DNA of 36,206 nucleotides from an uncultured bacterium (GCA_946636615.1 CAMPBE010000011.1:1-36206), one strand, 5' to 3'. Numbered from the stretch's first letter, positions 23,286-31,628 are shown. A program made the numbers and translations. Notes: generated by a model not told the origin, from the letters alone.

Positions 23286-23984
23286 GCTTTCAAATCCTGG
23301 TGAAGTTGACGGAAGATTTTTATAGCCTTCATTTGATATAACTGTTTTCTTTATATATTTATCAGAATATCCGCCACGTATAAATAGTTTTCTTAGTGTG
23401 TTTTCTCTGACAACAAGAGGATGCAGCTCATCGTTGCTATCAGGGTATAATTTGCGTATTTCATACCATACTGCGGCTTCCATTGTCCAAGCATATGTTT
23501 CTTCAGCTAAAGAGTTGTATTCGTCTTGATGCAAAGCTTCATGTGATAATAATGCAGCTAAAGCCCCAGGAGGTGCATCTTTATGTCTTGGATTAATATA
23601 TATGTATAATTGTTTATTCTTTTTCCAACCAAGTGCATCAAAATTTGCATAATCAGGATTTATTGTGCCTAAATCCTTAAATTCAATTTTTATAGGTCTA
23701 CCAGATAAGTTATTTCCTAAGATTGCATTACGTGAAAATTCGCCATTTGTTCCTTTGAGCATATCCAAAGCGACATAAATTATTTCTTCTTTACCTGTAG
23801 GTTTGTATATTGATGTAATTTGTTTAACATATTGAGATGTGTATTTGTCGGGGTAATTTTTGGGCATCTCAATAAGCTCTTCTTGCTTTTTAGCTGCTAA
23901 TGTAGGAAGCTGTATAGCAAAAATAAGTGCTGTTACTAATAATACATTTTTTAATCTTTTCCAATCCAAAATATTCTCTCCCAT
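23280..23984 (-). CDS. Secreted HExxH-motif protein (putative metallopeptidase)
   Basis: 234 residues. A signal peptide (LKNVLLVTALIFAIQLPTLA, cleaved near 30-31) sends it to the envelope. The zinc motif is H148-E149-A-L-H152 in LLSHEALHQDEYNSLAEETY; acidic residues after it (E155, E161, E162) may give the third ligand. Downstream AWTMEAAVWYEIRKLYPDS is helical. No known peptidase family is recognised, and activity is an inference from the motif. A consensus promoter and a perfect palindrome lie directly before the ATG, so expression is probably regulated. Its 3' end overlaps the convergent small HTH gene. Confidence 0.75.
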   Translation of the reverse strand: MGENILDWKRLKNVLLVTALIFAIQLPTLAAKKQEELIEMPKNYPDKYTSQYVKQITSIYKPTGKEEIIYVALDMLKGTNGEFSRNAILGNNLSGRPIKIEFKDLGTINPDYANFDALGWKKNKQLYIYINPRHKDAPPGALAALLSHEALHQDEYNSLAEETYAWTMEAAVWYEIRKLYPDSNDELHPLVVRENTLRKLFIRGGYSDKYIKKTVISNEGYKNLPSTSPGFESL

Positions 23985-24007
23985 AATATTACTCTTGTAG
24001 TAATATT
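23985..24007 (-). promoter_or_regulatory. Perfect palindrome abutting the HExxH gene start
   Basis: AATATTACT-CTTGT-AGTAATATT: two perfect 9-nt arms around a 5-nt centre, overlapping the -10 box and ending at the base before the ATG. As DNA it is a good operator candidate; as RNA a stem-loop would hold the AAGAG ribosome-binding site in or near its loop. Confidence 0.6.
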
Positions 24008-24032
24008 ATAATTATTTTAATTTTTTCGTCAA
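24005..24032 (-). promoter_or_regulatory. Promoter of the HExxH gene
   Basis: On the minus strand TTGACG (24032-24027), 16-bp spacer, TATAAT (24010-24005). It overlaps the last codons of the upstream TPR gene, giving the HExxH gene its own transcript. Confidence 0.75.
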
Positions 24033-25606
24033 ATTTTATTTTTTCTGTTTATAGATGCAAGTCTTTGATATTCAACCCTGTATTCAGTTGCACCTGAAAT
24101 GCTTTCAGCTTCTTTCATATAGTCAAGAGCCGTTTTGTAATCTTCTTTTGCTTGATAGATTTCACTCATTTTTGCATAATATATAGGATTTTCTACATCA
24201 TATATAATTGCTCTTTTTATGCATTCTATTGCTTCGTCATAGTCTTTTTCTTCAAATCTTACAAGCCCGAGATAATAATACCCACCTGAAAAATTCATAT
24301 CTAATGAAATAGCGTTTTGGGCGTAATCTTTTGTTTTTTCTAAATCCCCCTTTTCAAAAGCTGCCCTTGCACCTATGACGTATGCTGATATGTAGTTTTC
24401 ATTATCTTTTAGTACTTTTTCTATTATATTTATAGCTTCATCATATTTTTTTTCTGCAATTAGAATTTCTGCCATTTGGCATTTATAATTAAGGCTGTTA
24501 GGAGTTCTTGCGATTACTTCTGTTATGGCTTTTTCAGCTTTGTCAAACATAGAAAGTTCGGTATAAACTTTTGCAAGTGAAACAAGCGTAAAATTATCAT
24601 TATTGTTATTTTTTATATTTGTTTCGAGTTCATTTTTAGCACCTAAATAATCTTTTTTTTCAAACTTGAGTAAAGCATTTATAACATGAGCAGGAGCATA
24701 ATTTGGATTGTTTTCAAGTATATAATCGATTTCATTTTGTGCTTTGTCAAAACTTTTTTGTTCAAAATACATATAAGCAAGCGAGTATCTATAGCCGTTA
24801 TTTTCAGGCTCTAATCTTATTGCTTGAAGATATGATGTGGCAGCTTCTTTTATCCAGCCGTTGTAAAAATATGCATTTGCTAAATTATATATGTATATAG
24901 CATTATTTTTATCTTTGTTTGAAGCTTTTGAGAAAAGTTTTATGGCTTCAATAAATTTTAAATCTTCTAATGCAAAAAGTCCGAGATAATTTAATATTTC
25001 AGGATTTTCTGTAGTTGTTGAGAAAGAATTAAAAATTTGTTTTGATTTTTCAAATTCACTTTTATCAAAATATATTTTTCCAAGTAATACAAGAGCATCT
25101 TCATTTTCAGGATTAATATCTAAAACTTGTTCAAGTTTAGTTTGAGCTTTTTCTTGAAGTCTGTTGTCGTAATATGCTTTTGCTATTTGGTATAATACTT
25201 TGTCATCTTTTTGTTCCGATATGTCATAATCTTTTATCTTTTCAACATCACCTTTTTGGGATAAAAGCCTAATTAAATTGATTAAATTTTCTTTATCTTG
25301 TTTAATTTTATATATTTTTTCGGCAATACTAAATGCTTTTTCCAAATCGCTCGAAAAAGAGTAAATTTTTAATGCTAATTGTAGTGTTTCAATATGGTTT
25401 TCATTAATTGATAAAACTTTTTCTATATAATGTAGTGCTCTCGGAAAATTATTTAAAAGAAAATATAATTCACCAAGTTGATACAGTATTTCTATATTAT
25501 CGCTTTCAATTTCCAAAGCTTTATATAGCAGTTCAATAGCCTGCTTATAACTGTTTTGTGATTTTAATTCAAATGCTTGTTTTATCAGATCTAAAGTTTC
25601 TTGCAT
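24029..25606 (-). CDS. Tetratricopeptide-repeat protein
   Basis: 525 residues made almost wholly of about 14 TPR units, with repeated patterns such as AIELLYKALEIESDNIEILY, ALVLLGKIYFDKSEFEKSKQ, AATSYLQAIRLEPENNGYRY, AINIIEKVLKDNENYISAYV and AIECIKRAIIYDVENPIYYA. It lacks a signal peptide and enzymatic domain, so it is a cytoplasmic protein-protein scaffold; partner unknown. It starts 2 nt after the stop of the FtsB-like gene on the same strand, so the two are co-transcribed, which hints at a role in division or envelope biogenesis. Confidence 0.92.
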   Translation of the reverse strand: MQETLDLIKQAFELKSQNSYKQAIELLYKALEIESDNIEILYQLGELYFLLNNFPRALHYIEKVLSINENHIETLQLALKIYSFSSDLEKAFSIAEKIYKIKQDKENLINLIRLLSQKGDVEKIKDYDISEQKDDKVLYQIAKAYYDNRLQEKAQTKLEQVLDINPENEDALVLLGKIYFDKSEFEKSKQIFNSFSTTTENPEILNYLGLFALEDLKFIEAIKLFSKASNKDKNNAIYIYNLANAYFYNGWIKEAATSYLQAIRLEPENNGYRYSLAYMYFEQKSFDKAQNEIDYILENNPNYAPAHVINALLKFEKKDYLGAKNELETNIKNNNNDNFTLVSLAKVYTELSMFDKAEKAITEVIARTPNSLNYKCQMAEILIAEKKYDEAINIIEKVLKDNENYISAYVIGARAAFEKGDLEKTKDYAQNAISLDMNFSGGYYYLGLVRFEEKDYDEAIECIKRAIIYDVENPIYYAKMSEIYQAKEDYKTALDYMKEAESISGATEYRVEYQRLASINRKNKI

Positions 25607-25608
25607 AA

Positions 25609-25992
25609 TTATTTCTTTTTGTTATGTTTTTTCGATTTTTTAGTTTTTTGAGTTGTTTGTTGCGGTTGATTAATCAGTATTAAAACTTCATCTTCTCCTG
25701 CCATTTTTAGATTGTTTCTTGCTATGCCTTCAAGATTTGGCATTGAAGAAAAGTATTTTATATTTTGTTTTAAATCCTGATTCCGAGCTTCTGCAGTATC
25801 TCTGATTTTTGTTAAGGTAGATATTTTTGCTCTATATGCTATTGTTTTAGAAATATTTAATATTGCACCGAAACCAATTTGAATAAGACAAAACAGCAAA
25901 ACTATAGTCAAAAATGAATAATAAAATCCTGTTTTTGTTTTGTTCTTGTGATCAATGTTTTCTTCTTGGTTTATTTCAGCGTTTTCAGACAT
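25609..25992 (-). CDS. FtsB/DivIC-like septum formation protein
   Basis: 127 residues from the ATG at 25992 (AGAGG 4 nt upstream); longer in-frame starts would run into the preceding gene. Short acidic cytoplasmic N-terminus, one membrane helix (about 28-50, FYYSFLTIVLLFCLIQIGFGAI), a coiled coil, then the FtsB/DivIC signature (MPNLEGIARNNLKMAGEDEVLILI). The tail is lysine-rich. FtsB-type proteins link early and late divisome parts with FtsL and FtsQ. It is the first gene of an operon with the TPR protein and has its own strong promoter. Confidence 0.82.
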   Translation of the reverse strand: MSENAEINQEENIDHKNKTKTGFYYSFLTIVLLFCLIQIGFGAILNISKTIAYRAKISTLTKIRDTAEARNQDLKQNIKYFSSMPNLEGIARNNLKMAGEDEVLILINQPQQTTQKTKKSKKHNKKK

Positions 25993-26008
25993 AATACCTC
26001 TTGCTAAG

Positions 26009-26037
26009 ATTATAAACAAAATTAATTGTTTGGACAA
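26009..26037 (-). promoter_or_regulatory. Promoter of the FtsB-like/TPR operon
   Basis: On the minus strand TTGTCC (26037-26032), 17-bp spacer, TATAAT (26014-26009), 16 bp before the ATG at 25992. Confidence 0.78.
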
Positions 26038-26053
26038 TATTATTTTTAAAATT

Positions 26054-26935
26054 TTACAATTTGAATTGAGTTGAAAAACTGAATTGTGTAGACGTATCTT
26101 CTGTTTCTGCGTTATATGTTTGTTTTGCTCCGAACTCAAAAAACATTCTGTCATCTTTTGGTCCAAAAGGATTTACGGAAAATATAAATTTGGAAGATTG
26201 TCTTCTTCTTGTTACATCTGCACTAAGTACGTTTTTTAGTGACATATAATTATTGAATCTAAATTCAGGTGTAATTGATATTGTATTGTAATCTTGCGCA
26301 TAGGTTGTGTTTAATGATTTTGTAATTGATGAGCTTAGTGCAAATTTCTTTCTTTCGTACTTTGTAAATAATCCTGTTTCAGCTTCAAGCATTGCTATGT
26401 TATCTACTTCATTATTATATTGTGCACCTATAGTAAAATTACCAACTTTAGATGATGCATTTATACTGTTTGGAGCTATAAGATATTCTTCATTAATGTA
26501 TTTTAGAGTAGGTTTGGCTGTTGGAACTCCAAAATTTAGACTTTGTGTTGATGCAATTTTTTGAGGTGTTTTTATATTTAAGACGAATTCATCGTTATCA
26601 TCTTTAAGATGTATTGTATTTGCATCTTCTATGTATTGAGTATATCCCTTTAATGTTGTTGCACTTAAGACCACTTCATCTTCACAGGGTTCTTGCTCTA
26701 ATACAATTTCTTTTTCCTTTTTTTTGAATTGAGAAGGGTTTATATAAGCATCTTCAGGAGCATCTTTTTCTTCTTGTTCAATTACAGGACTGTTATCATC
26801 AGGAATAGCGTATATAAAAATATTTTGCAGCTTTAATTTTCCGCCTGATGTTTCAGGAACCATTTTTTTAGGAGCCGAAAACGCACAGTGGGGTATTGTT
26901 ATTAAAAATAACACTAAGAATAAAGCTTTCTTCAT
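26054..26935 (-). CDS. Probable outer-membrane or surface beta-barrel protein
   Basis: 293 residues. Signal peptide MKKALFLVLFLITIPHCAFS ends near 20. Residues about 50-90 are acidic and low-complexity; from about 125 on there are alternating hydrophobic/polar strands with aromatic ends (NFTIGAQYNNEV, FALSSSITKSL, ISITPEFRFNNYMSL, KFIFSVNPFGP, MFFEFGAKQTYN, TQFSFSTQFKL). Such strands, ending at the C-terminus, are typical of a small outer-membrane beta-barrel, supporting a diderm host. Family not recognised. It sits upstream of the FtsB-like gene on the same strand, and a strong promoter with no leader precedes it. Confidence 0.72.
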   Translation of the reverse strand: MKKALFLVLFLITIPHCAFSAPKKMVPETSGGKLKLQNIFIYAIPDDNSPVIEQEEKDAPEDAYINPSQFKKKEKEIVLEQEPCEDEVVLSATTLKGYTQYIEDANTIHLKDDNDEFVLNIKTPQKIASTQSLNFGVPTAKPTLKYINEEYLIAPNSINASSKVGNFTIGAQYNNEVDNIAMLEAETGLFTKYERKKFALSSSITKSLNTTYAQDYNTISITPEFRFNNYMSLKNVLSADVTRRRQSSKFIFSVNPFGPKDDRMFFEFGAKQTYNAETEDTSTQFSFSTQFKL

Positions 26936-26941
26936 AATACC

Positions 26942-26969
26942 ATTTTAGAACAATATGTATCATAGTCAA
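26942..26969 (-). promoter_or_regulatory. Promoter abutting the beta-barrel gene
   Basis: On the minus strand TTGACT (26969-26964), 16-bp spacer, TAAAAT (26947-26942), then 6 nt to the ATG at 26935. This is the clearest leaderless-type promoter in the window. Confidence 0.7.
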
Positions 26970-27030
26970 ACTATATAAATATCTTAACTTGAAAATAAAT
27001 TTTGTGCGTGATATCCTTTTTGTGCTGAAA

Positions 27031-27036
27031 TATAAT
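27031..27036 (+). promoter_or_regulatory. -10 box of gltX
   Basis: TATAAT 19 bp before the gltX ATG; the -35 region is weak. AGGAAGGA at 27042-27049 is the ribosome-binding site, so this gene has a normal short leader. Confidence 0.5.
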
Positions 27037-27055
27037 AACATAGGAAGGAAATAAT

Positions 27056-28525
27056 ATGACAGAAGTTCGAGTTAGAATTGCTCCGTCACCAAGCGGGAAT
27101 TTACACGTTGGTACTGCTAGAACAGCACTGTTTAACTATTTATTTGCGAAGAAAAATAACGGAAAATTTGTTTTAAGAATTGAAGATACTGATGCCGAAA
27201 GAACAAGTCAGGCATATATAGACAACATTTTTGACAGTTTGAAAGCATTAGGCTTAAATTGGGATGAAGGTCCTGATGTAGGCGGTCCTTATGGCCCTTA
27301 TACTCAGTCAGAAAGATTTGATATTTATCCTAAATATGTTCAACAGCTTTTGGATTCAGGGTTTGCTTATGAATGCTTTTGTACTCCAGAAGAATTGGAA
27401 GCTGAAAAAGAATTGGCTCAACAAAACAAAAAGCCTTATGTTTATTCTAAAAAATGCGAAAATTTGACTGAAGAAGAAAAAGCAAAATTGAGAGCCGAAG
27501 GCAGAAAACCTGCAATAAGATTTAATATTGCAAAAGCTCAAAAGGCTTTTCATGATTCTTCAATGTTACATTTTGATGACCTTGTAAAAGGTGATTTGCA
27601 TGTTGATACAAATCTTTTGGGTGATTTTGTTATTATGAAATCAAACGGAGCGCCAACTTACAACTTTGCAGTTGTAATTGATGATATGTTGATGAAAATT
27701 TCACACGTAATAAGAGGTGAAGATCATATTTCTAACACATTCAAACAAATTTTGATATTCGAAGCTTTAGGTGCAGAAGTTCCAAGATTTGGACATTTAG
27801 GTATGATTCTTGCTCCTGACAGAAGCAAGCTCTCAAAACGTCATGGTGCAACTGCAGTTTCTGAATTTGTTGAAAAAGGTTATTTAACAAATGCGTTGAT
27901 TAACTTTGTTGCACTTTTAGGATGGTCACCTTCTGACGGTCAAGAGATTAAAACTGTTGATGAAATTGCTCAAGATTTTAGAATTGGTGAAATTTCATCG
28001 TCTAATTCAATTTTTGAATACGATAAATTGAATTGGATGAACAGTCATTATATAAAAATGCTACCAATTGAAGAATTGAAAGAAAGATTAAAACCATATT
28101 TGACAAAATATGATTTATCATCATTGACGGATGCGCAATATACTCGCATGGTTGAAGTTACAAGAGAACCATTGACATTACTTTCTGATATAACAGATGC
28201 TGTACCTTATTTCTTTGGTGAAGATGTTGAGATTGATGAAAGAGCAAGAGAAACTCTTGATACAGAAACAGCTCAGGATGTTTTGAAAACATTTACAGAA
28301 CAATCCGCTGATTGGGAATGGACTGAAGAAAATCTTCACGAAAAATTAGAAGCCTTTAGAGGCTTTTATAAAGAAAAAGGAATTAAACCAAAAGTTACAA
28401 TGTGGGCTATAAGAGCCGCAGTAACAGGAAGGCTTTGCGGTGCTGATATGACTGCAATTCTTGCAATATTGGGCAAAGAGCGTTCAATGAAACGTATAAA
28501 AGCAGCAATGAAACAAACTGTTTAA
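27056..28525 (+). CDS. gltX: Glutamyl-tRNA synthetase
   Basis: 489 residues, class I synthetase, charges tRNA(Glu) with glutamate in the cytoplasm. The HIGH motif appears as HVGT in PSGNLHVGTARTALFNYLFA (12-31) and KMSKS as KLSKR (258-262, DRSKLSKRHGA). ALGLNWDEGPDVGGPYGPYT, VIRGEDHISNTFKQ and the C-terminal anticodon-binding region are intact. With GatB encoded nearby and no GlnRS in the window, it may also misacylate tRNA(Gln) for the GatCAB route (inference). Good ribosome-binding site; a terminator follows. Confidence 0.98.
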   Translation: MTEVRVRIAPSPSGNLHVGTARTALFNYLFAKKNNGKFVLRIEDTDAERTSQAYIDNIFDSLKALGLNWDEGPDVGGPYGPYTQSERFDIYPKYVQQLLDSGFAYECFCTPEELEAEKELAQQNKKPYVYSKKCENLTEEEKAKLRAEGRKPAIRFNIAKAQKAFHDSSMLHFDDLVKGDLHVDTNLLGDFVIMKSNGAPTYNFAVVIDDMLMKISHVIRGEDHISNTFKQILIFEALGAEVPRFGHLGMILAPDRSKLSKRHGATAVSEFVEKGYLTNALINFVALLGWSPSDGQEIKTVDEIAQDFRIGEISSSNSIFEYDKLNWMNSHYIKMLPIEELKERLKPYLTKYDLSSLTDAQYTRMVEVTREPLTLLSDITDAVPYFFGEDVEIDERARETLDTETAQDVLKTFTEQSADWEWTEENLHEKLEAFRGFYKEKGIKPKVTMWAIRAAVTGRLCGADMTAILAILGKERSMKRIKAAMKQTV

Positions 28526-28532
28526 TTCATAT

Positions 28533-28562
28533 AAAAGGCCGATATATCAATCGGTCTTTTTT
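28533..28562 (+). terminator. Intrinsic terminator of gltX
   Basis: The AAAAGGCCGAT / ATCGGTCTTTT stem (28533-28543 with 28550-28560; one G-U pair) is followed by a U tract. Confidence 0.85.
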
Positions 28563-28573
28563 AATAAAAAATA

Positions 28574-28611
28574 AATAATCGGGTTAATTATAAAAAATTA
28601 ACCCGATTATT
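28574..28611 (-). terminator. Long perfect hairpin, probable terminator of the HU gene
   Basis: Perfect 16-bp inverted repeat AATAATCGGGTTAATT (28574-28589) with 28596-28611 and a 6-nt loop. On the minus strand it lies 32 nt past the HU stop and is followed by a T-rich tract, so it most likely terminates HU transcription; with the gltX terminator it insulates the convergent genes. Confidence 0.8.
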
Positions 28612-28643
28612 TTATAACCTATTTCTCAAAAAAGGCTACCGAA

Positions 28644-28916
28644 CTATTTTACAAGTTCTTTGAATTTTTTACCAGCTGAAAATGCAGGAACTGTTTTTGC
28701 CGCAATTTTCAATGGAGCACCTGTTTGAGGATTTCTGCCTGTTCTAGCTGCTCTTTTGCGTGGTTCAAATGTTCCGAAACCAACTAAAGTTACTTTTTTA
28801 CCTTTAGAAACTGTTTTTTCAATTGTTTCTAATGTTGCAGCGATAATATCGCCTGTAGCTTTTTGAGAAACTTTTGCTTTTTTAGATACTTCTTTTACCA
28901 ATTCTTCTTTGTTCAT
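28644..28916 (-). CDS. hup: DNA-binding protein HU
   Basis: 90 residues, standard HU length. Helical N-terminus (MNKEELVKEVSKKAKVSQKA), the VTLVGFGTFEPRKRAARTGRNPQTG arm region and the PAFSAGKKFKELVK end are all canonical. A dimeric nucleoid protein that bends DNA. GGAGG lies 6 nt before the ATG, and a strong promoter about 70 bp upstream indicates high expression. Confidence 0.97.
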   Translation of the reverse strand: MNKEELVKEVSKKAKVSQKATGDIIAATLETIEKTVSKGKKVTLVGFGTFEPRKRAARTGRNPQTGAPLKIAAKTVPAFSAGKKFKELVK

Positions 28917-28988
28917 TATGAACCTCCTTTTACTTAAACATACAGTTTGAAACCATTTTCTGCATGCCCTTCTTCTATCGACGTGTAT

Positions 28989-29016
28989 ATTATAACATTT
29001 TATTTGAATTTAGCAA
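28989..29016 (-). promoter_or_regulatory. Promoter of the HU gene
   Basis: On the minus strand TTGCTA (29016-29011), 16-bp spacer, TATAAT (28994-28989), leaving a leader of about 65 nt. The 312-bp gap between HU and the sigma factor gene (28917-29228) contains this promoter and the divergent sigma promoter; no gene is seen in between. Confidence 0.78.
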
Positions 29017-29180
29017 GTGTTTTTGGAAAATTTTTTTTAGAAATCTTTAATATCACTTATTCTTGTAAATGTATGATTAGTAAAACACCTGATATTTCAG
29101 ATAGTTTAGCAATTAGCCTTATATAATATTTACCAAACTTTTCGCAAATACATTGCAAATAATATTATTATGTAAATTAT

Positions 29181-29208
29181 ATGACACTATAATTTATTAT
29201 GGTATAAT
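29181..29208 (+). promoter_or_regulatory. Promoter of the sigma factor gene
   Basis: ATGACA (29181-29186), 16-bp spacer, extended TGGTATAAT with the -10 at 29203-29208; 20 bp before the GTG at 29229. Confidence 0.65.
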
Positions 29209-29228
29209 TTTTCTATAGGAGAGTGATT

Positions 29229-30014
29229 GTGGATAGCCCAAAATCAATTGGTGAACTCGATAGTTTAATTGCCGCATATAAACAATGTAAAGATGAAAGA
29301 AAAAAACATCTTATTCATTTGCAGATTCTTGAAATTTCAATGGAATATGTAAAAAAAGTTGCAAGCGGCATATCTGCGCAATCAGGAATTCCTAATGAAG
29401 ATTTAGTTCAGGTTGGTTCTATTGGCTTGATAAAAGCTATAGAACTTTTTGATTCCAGAAAGCCTGCGAAATTTAAAACATATGCAGGATATTTAATAAG
29501 AGGGGAAATAAAGCATTATTTGCGTGATAAAGCCTCAATAATTCGTGCTCCAAGAGAATTGCAAGAATTGGTTTCAAAAATTAGTTTAGCAATAAAAGAG
29601 TTGAAATCAGAAGGCTTTGATGAACCCACTGAGGATCAAATTGCTGAATTAACCGGTATTGATGTGGAAAAGGTTCAAGATGTTTTGGATTTAGAGCTGT
29701 CTATTAGTACTTTATCATTAGATCAAACTATATCTTCATCAAACGATGAAGATGAGATGACACTTGTTGATAAGATACCAGCAGGTGATTATCAGGAATT
29801 TTTAACATCTTATGAAAATAAAATTATGTTGGCTTCAGCAATAAACAAATTGCCTGATGAGCTACGTGAAATTATAGAATTAAGTTATTACCATGATTTA
29901 AATCAGAGAGAAATAGCAGAAAAGAAAAATATATCTCAAATGCAAGTTTCAAGAAGATTAAAGAAAGCCATTAACAAGTTGTATGAAATTATAAAATATA
30001 AGGAAGAAGAATAA
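29229..30014 (+). CDS. Group 3 RNA polymerase sigma factor (SigF/FliA-like)
   Basis: 261 residues. Region 2 holds EDLVQVGSIGLIKAIELFD and KFKTYAGYLIRGEIKHYLRDKASIIRAPREL, the RGEIxHYLRDK form typical of cyanobacterial SigF and Bacillus SigB/SigF. Region 3 is DEPTEDQIAELTGIDVEKVQ; region 4.2 HTH is LNQREIAEKKNISQMQVSRRLKKAINKL. GTG at 29229 is chosen because AGGAGA at 29217-29222 abuts the alternative GTG at 29223. Cyanobacterial SigF drives type IV pilus and motility genes; here the next gene, 1 nt away, is the prepilin peptidase, in line with such a role. Confidence 0.9.
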   Translation: MDSPKSIGELDSLIAAYKQCKDERKKHLIHLQILEISMEYVKKVASGISAQSGIPNEDLVQVGSIGLIKAIELFDSRKPAKFKTYAGYLIRGEIKHYLRDKASIIRAPRELQELVSKISLAIKELKSEGFDEPTEDQIAELTGIDVEKVQDVLDLELSISTLSLDQTISSSNDEDEMTLVDKIPAGDYQEFLTSYENKIMLASAINKLPDELREIIELSYYHDLNQREIAEKKNISQMQVSRRLKKAINKLYEIIKYKEEE

Positions 30015-30015
30015 A

Positions 30016-31020
30016 ATGAGTTTAGTAATTGCGATTATTTCAATAATTTTTATCGTTGGATTATGTATTGGTAGTTTTTTGAATGTTGTAATATTGAGAG
30101 CTTTGAGTGAAGAATCTATTGTTTTCCCTGCTTCTAAGTGCCCAAAATGTCAACATAAATTAAAATGGTGGCATAATATTCCTGTTTTGTCGTACATCTT
30201 TTTGAGAGGAAAATGTGCTTTTTGTAAAGAACACATTAGTATTCAATATCCTATTATTGAACTTTTAACAGGTATAGTATTTACATTAATATTTTTAAAA
30301 TACGGTTTTAGAATTGATACATTATTTATGTGGGTTATTTCGTCAATGCTAATTGTTTTGGCGGGCACCGATATAAGAGAAAAAGTTGTATTTGATATTC
30401 ATGCTTATATTTTAATAGGTACTGCAATTCTGTATGCAATTTATATGACAGGTTTTTCTATATATCAGATGCATCAGTTGATGCCCGGATATCATTTGCC
30501 CAAAATGTCATTTTTCTTTAATCCTTTTACAAATGCAGTTCTTGGAGCTATCGTAGGAGCTTTAATAATGGAAGTTTGTGCAAGGATTGGATATTTGATT
30601 GCCGGTACAAGAGCTTTTGGAGAGGGTGATACTTTAATTGCAGCAGGTTTAGGTGCGATGTTTGGATGGTATCAGTTCTTGTTTGTATTAATTTTAAGTA
30701 TAGTAATTCAGGTATTGATATTTTTACCTGTTTTCATAAAGGGACTATTTGTTAATAAAGAATGGAAAACTCTTTCTATATTTTTAACTTTTGCCCTCTT
30801 TGCTATTCTGTTTTATGTATTGCAATTTTTCAATGTGTTAGAAAATAGCATTCTTTATGCAATATGTGCAATAGTTTTGGCGATAATTGGTATTGTTACT
30901 TGTGTATTTATCTTGAAAGGATTGAGGGAACATCCTGAAAACAGAACTTATCTACCGTTTGGACCGGCAATGGTTGCGGCAGCATTTTTAATGATGTTTT
31001 TACAAATGACTTTGGTCTAA
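30016..31020 (+). CDS. pilD: Prepilin peptidase/N-methyltransferase
   Basis: 334 residues, polytopic membrane aspartic protease of family A24 that cleaves prepilin leader peptides and methylates the new N-terminus. The methyltransferase part has C42-P-K-C45 and C67-A-F-C70 around WWHNIPVLSYIFLRG; SIQYPIIELLTG follows. The protease aspartates are D119 in AGTDIREKVV and D205 in GEGDTLIAAGLG. It is longer than usual (about 250-290) because of extra helices at the C-terminus. Co-transcribed with the SigF-type sigma factor. No pilin or pilB/C genes are in the window. The stop overlaps the convergent ruvA by 4 bp. Confidence 0.95.
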   Translation: MSLVIAIISIIFIVGLCIGSFLNVVILRALSEESIVFPASKCPKCQHKLKWWHNIPVLSYIFLRGKCAFCKEHISIQYPIIELLTGIVFTLIFLKYGFRIDTLFMWVISSMLIVLAGTDIREKVVFDIHAYILIGTAILYAIYMTGFSIYQMHQLMPGYHLPKMSFFFNPFTNAVLGAIVGALIMEVCARIGYLIAGTRAFGEGDTLIAAGLGAMFGWYQFLFVLILSIVIQVLIFLPVFIKGLFVNKEWKTLSIFLTFALFAILFYVLQFFNVLENSILYAICAIVLAIIGIVTCVFILKGLREHPENRTYLPFGPAMVAAAFLMMFLQMTLV

Positions 31021-31628
31021 ACAGAAAGAAGTCTTAAAGATTCTTTTAAAATATCTTCAGCAGAAGCGGTTTTATCAAGTTTGGTAACCGCTTTTGTTAT
31101 AGAGTCTTGAATTTCTTTTCTTTCATAACCTAGAGAGACCAAAACCGTTTGAGCATCTTCTATGGCTTGATTATTAACAGGAGTTATAGAAGATACTTTA
31201 ATTGGTTCTTTTGTTTGATAGTTCATTAATTTATCTTTAAGCTCAAGAATAATTTTTTGTGCAAGTTTAGGTCCGACTCCTTTTGCTCTCGTCAATTCTT
31301 TGTGGTCTCCGTCAATAACAAAACCAATAAGTTCTGAAGATTCAAATTCATCGAGCAATGTAAGTGCCATTTTTGAGCCAACTCCTGATACAGATGTCAA
31401 AATATTAAAAATATCTCTGTCTTCTCTTTTTAAAAATCCGCAAAGGCTCATTTTATCTTCTCGGTGTAGCAAAACCGTATAAACCTTTATCTCACCTTCA
31501 TTTGCATTAGCGTAATCTCTTGTTGTTACTTCCAGCAAATAACCAATACCTCCCGTTTCTACAGTCAAAAAAGTTCCTTTTGTTGAATTGGTCTTGTTTG
31601 TTAATAAGCCTTTTATATAGTCGTACAT
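31017..31628 (-). CDS. ruvA: Holliday junction DNA helicase subunit RuvA
   Basis: 203 residues. OB-fold domain I (YDYIKGLLTNK... GGIGYLLEVT, HREDKMSLCGF), helix-hairpin-helix domain II (RDIFNILTSVSGVGSKMAL then TRAKGVGPKLAQKIILELKDK) and a C-terminal UBA-like domain III (AQTVLVSLGYERKEIQDSI). RuvA tetramers bind Holliday junctions and load RuvB. ruvB and ruvC are not adjacent. GGGGAA precedes the ATG. Lies 20 bp downstream of dnaA on the same strand. Confidence 0.97.
   Translation of the reverse strand: MYDYIKGLLTNKTNSTKGTFLTVETGGIGYLLEVTTRDYANANEGEIKVYTVLLHREDKMSLCGFLKREDRDIFNILTSVSGVGSKMALTLLDEFESSELIGFVIDGDHKELTRAKGVGPKLAQKIILELKDKLMNYQTKEPIKVSSITPVNNQAIEDAQTVLVSLGYERKEIQDSITKAVTKLDKTASAEDILKESLRLLSV

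Noticed and set aside
23067-23984. ImmA/IrrE-like protease plus XRE regulator module
   Set aside because: An HTH gene next to an HExxH gene suggests it, but the HExxH protein has a signal peptide and the genes are convergent, unlike the cytoplasmic, co-directional ImmA-ImmR pair.
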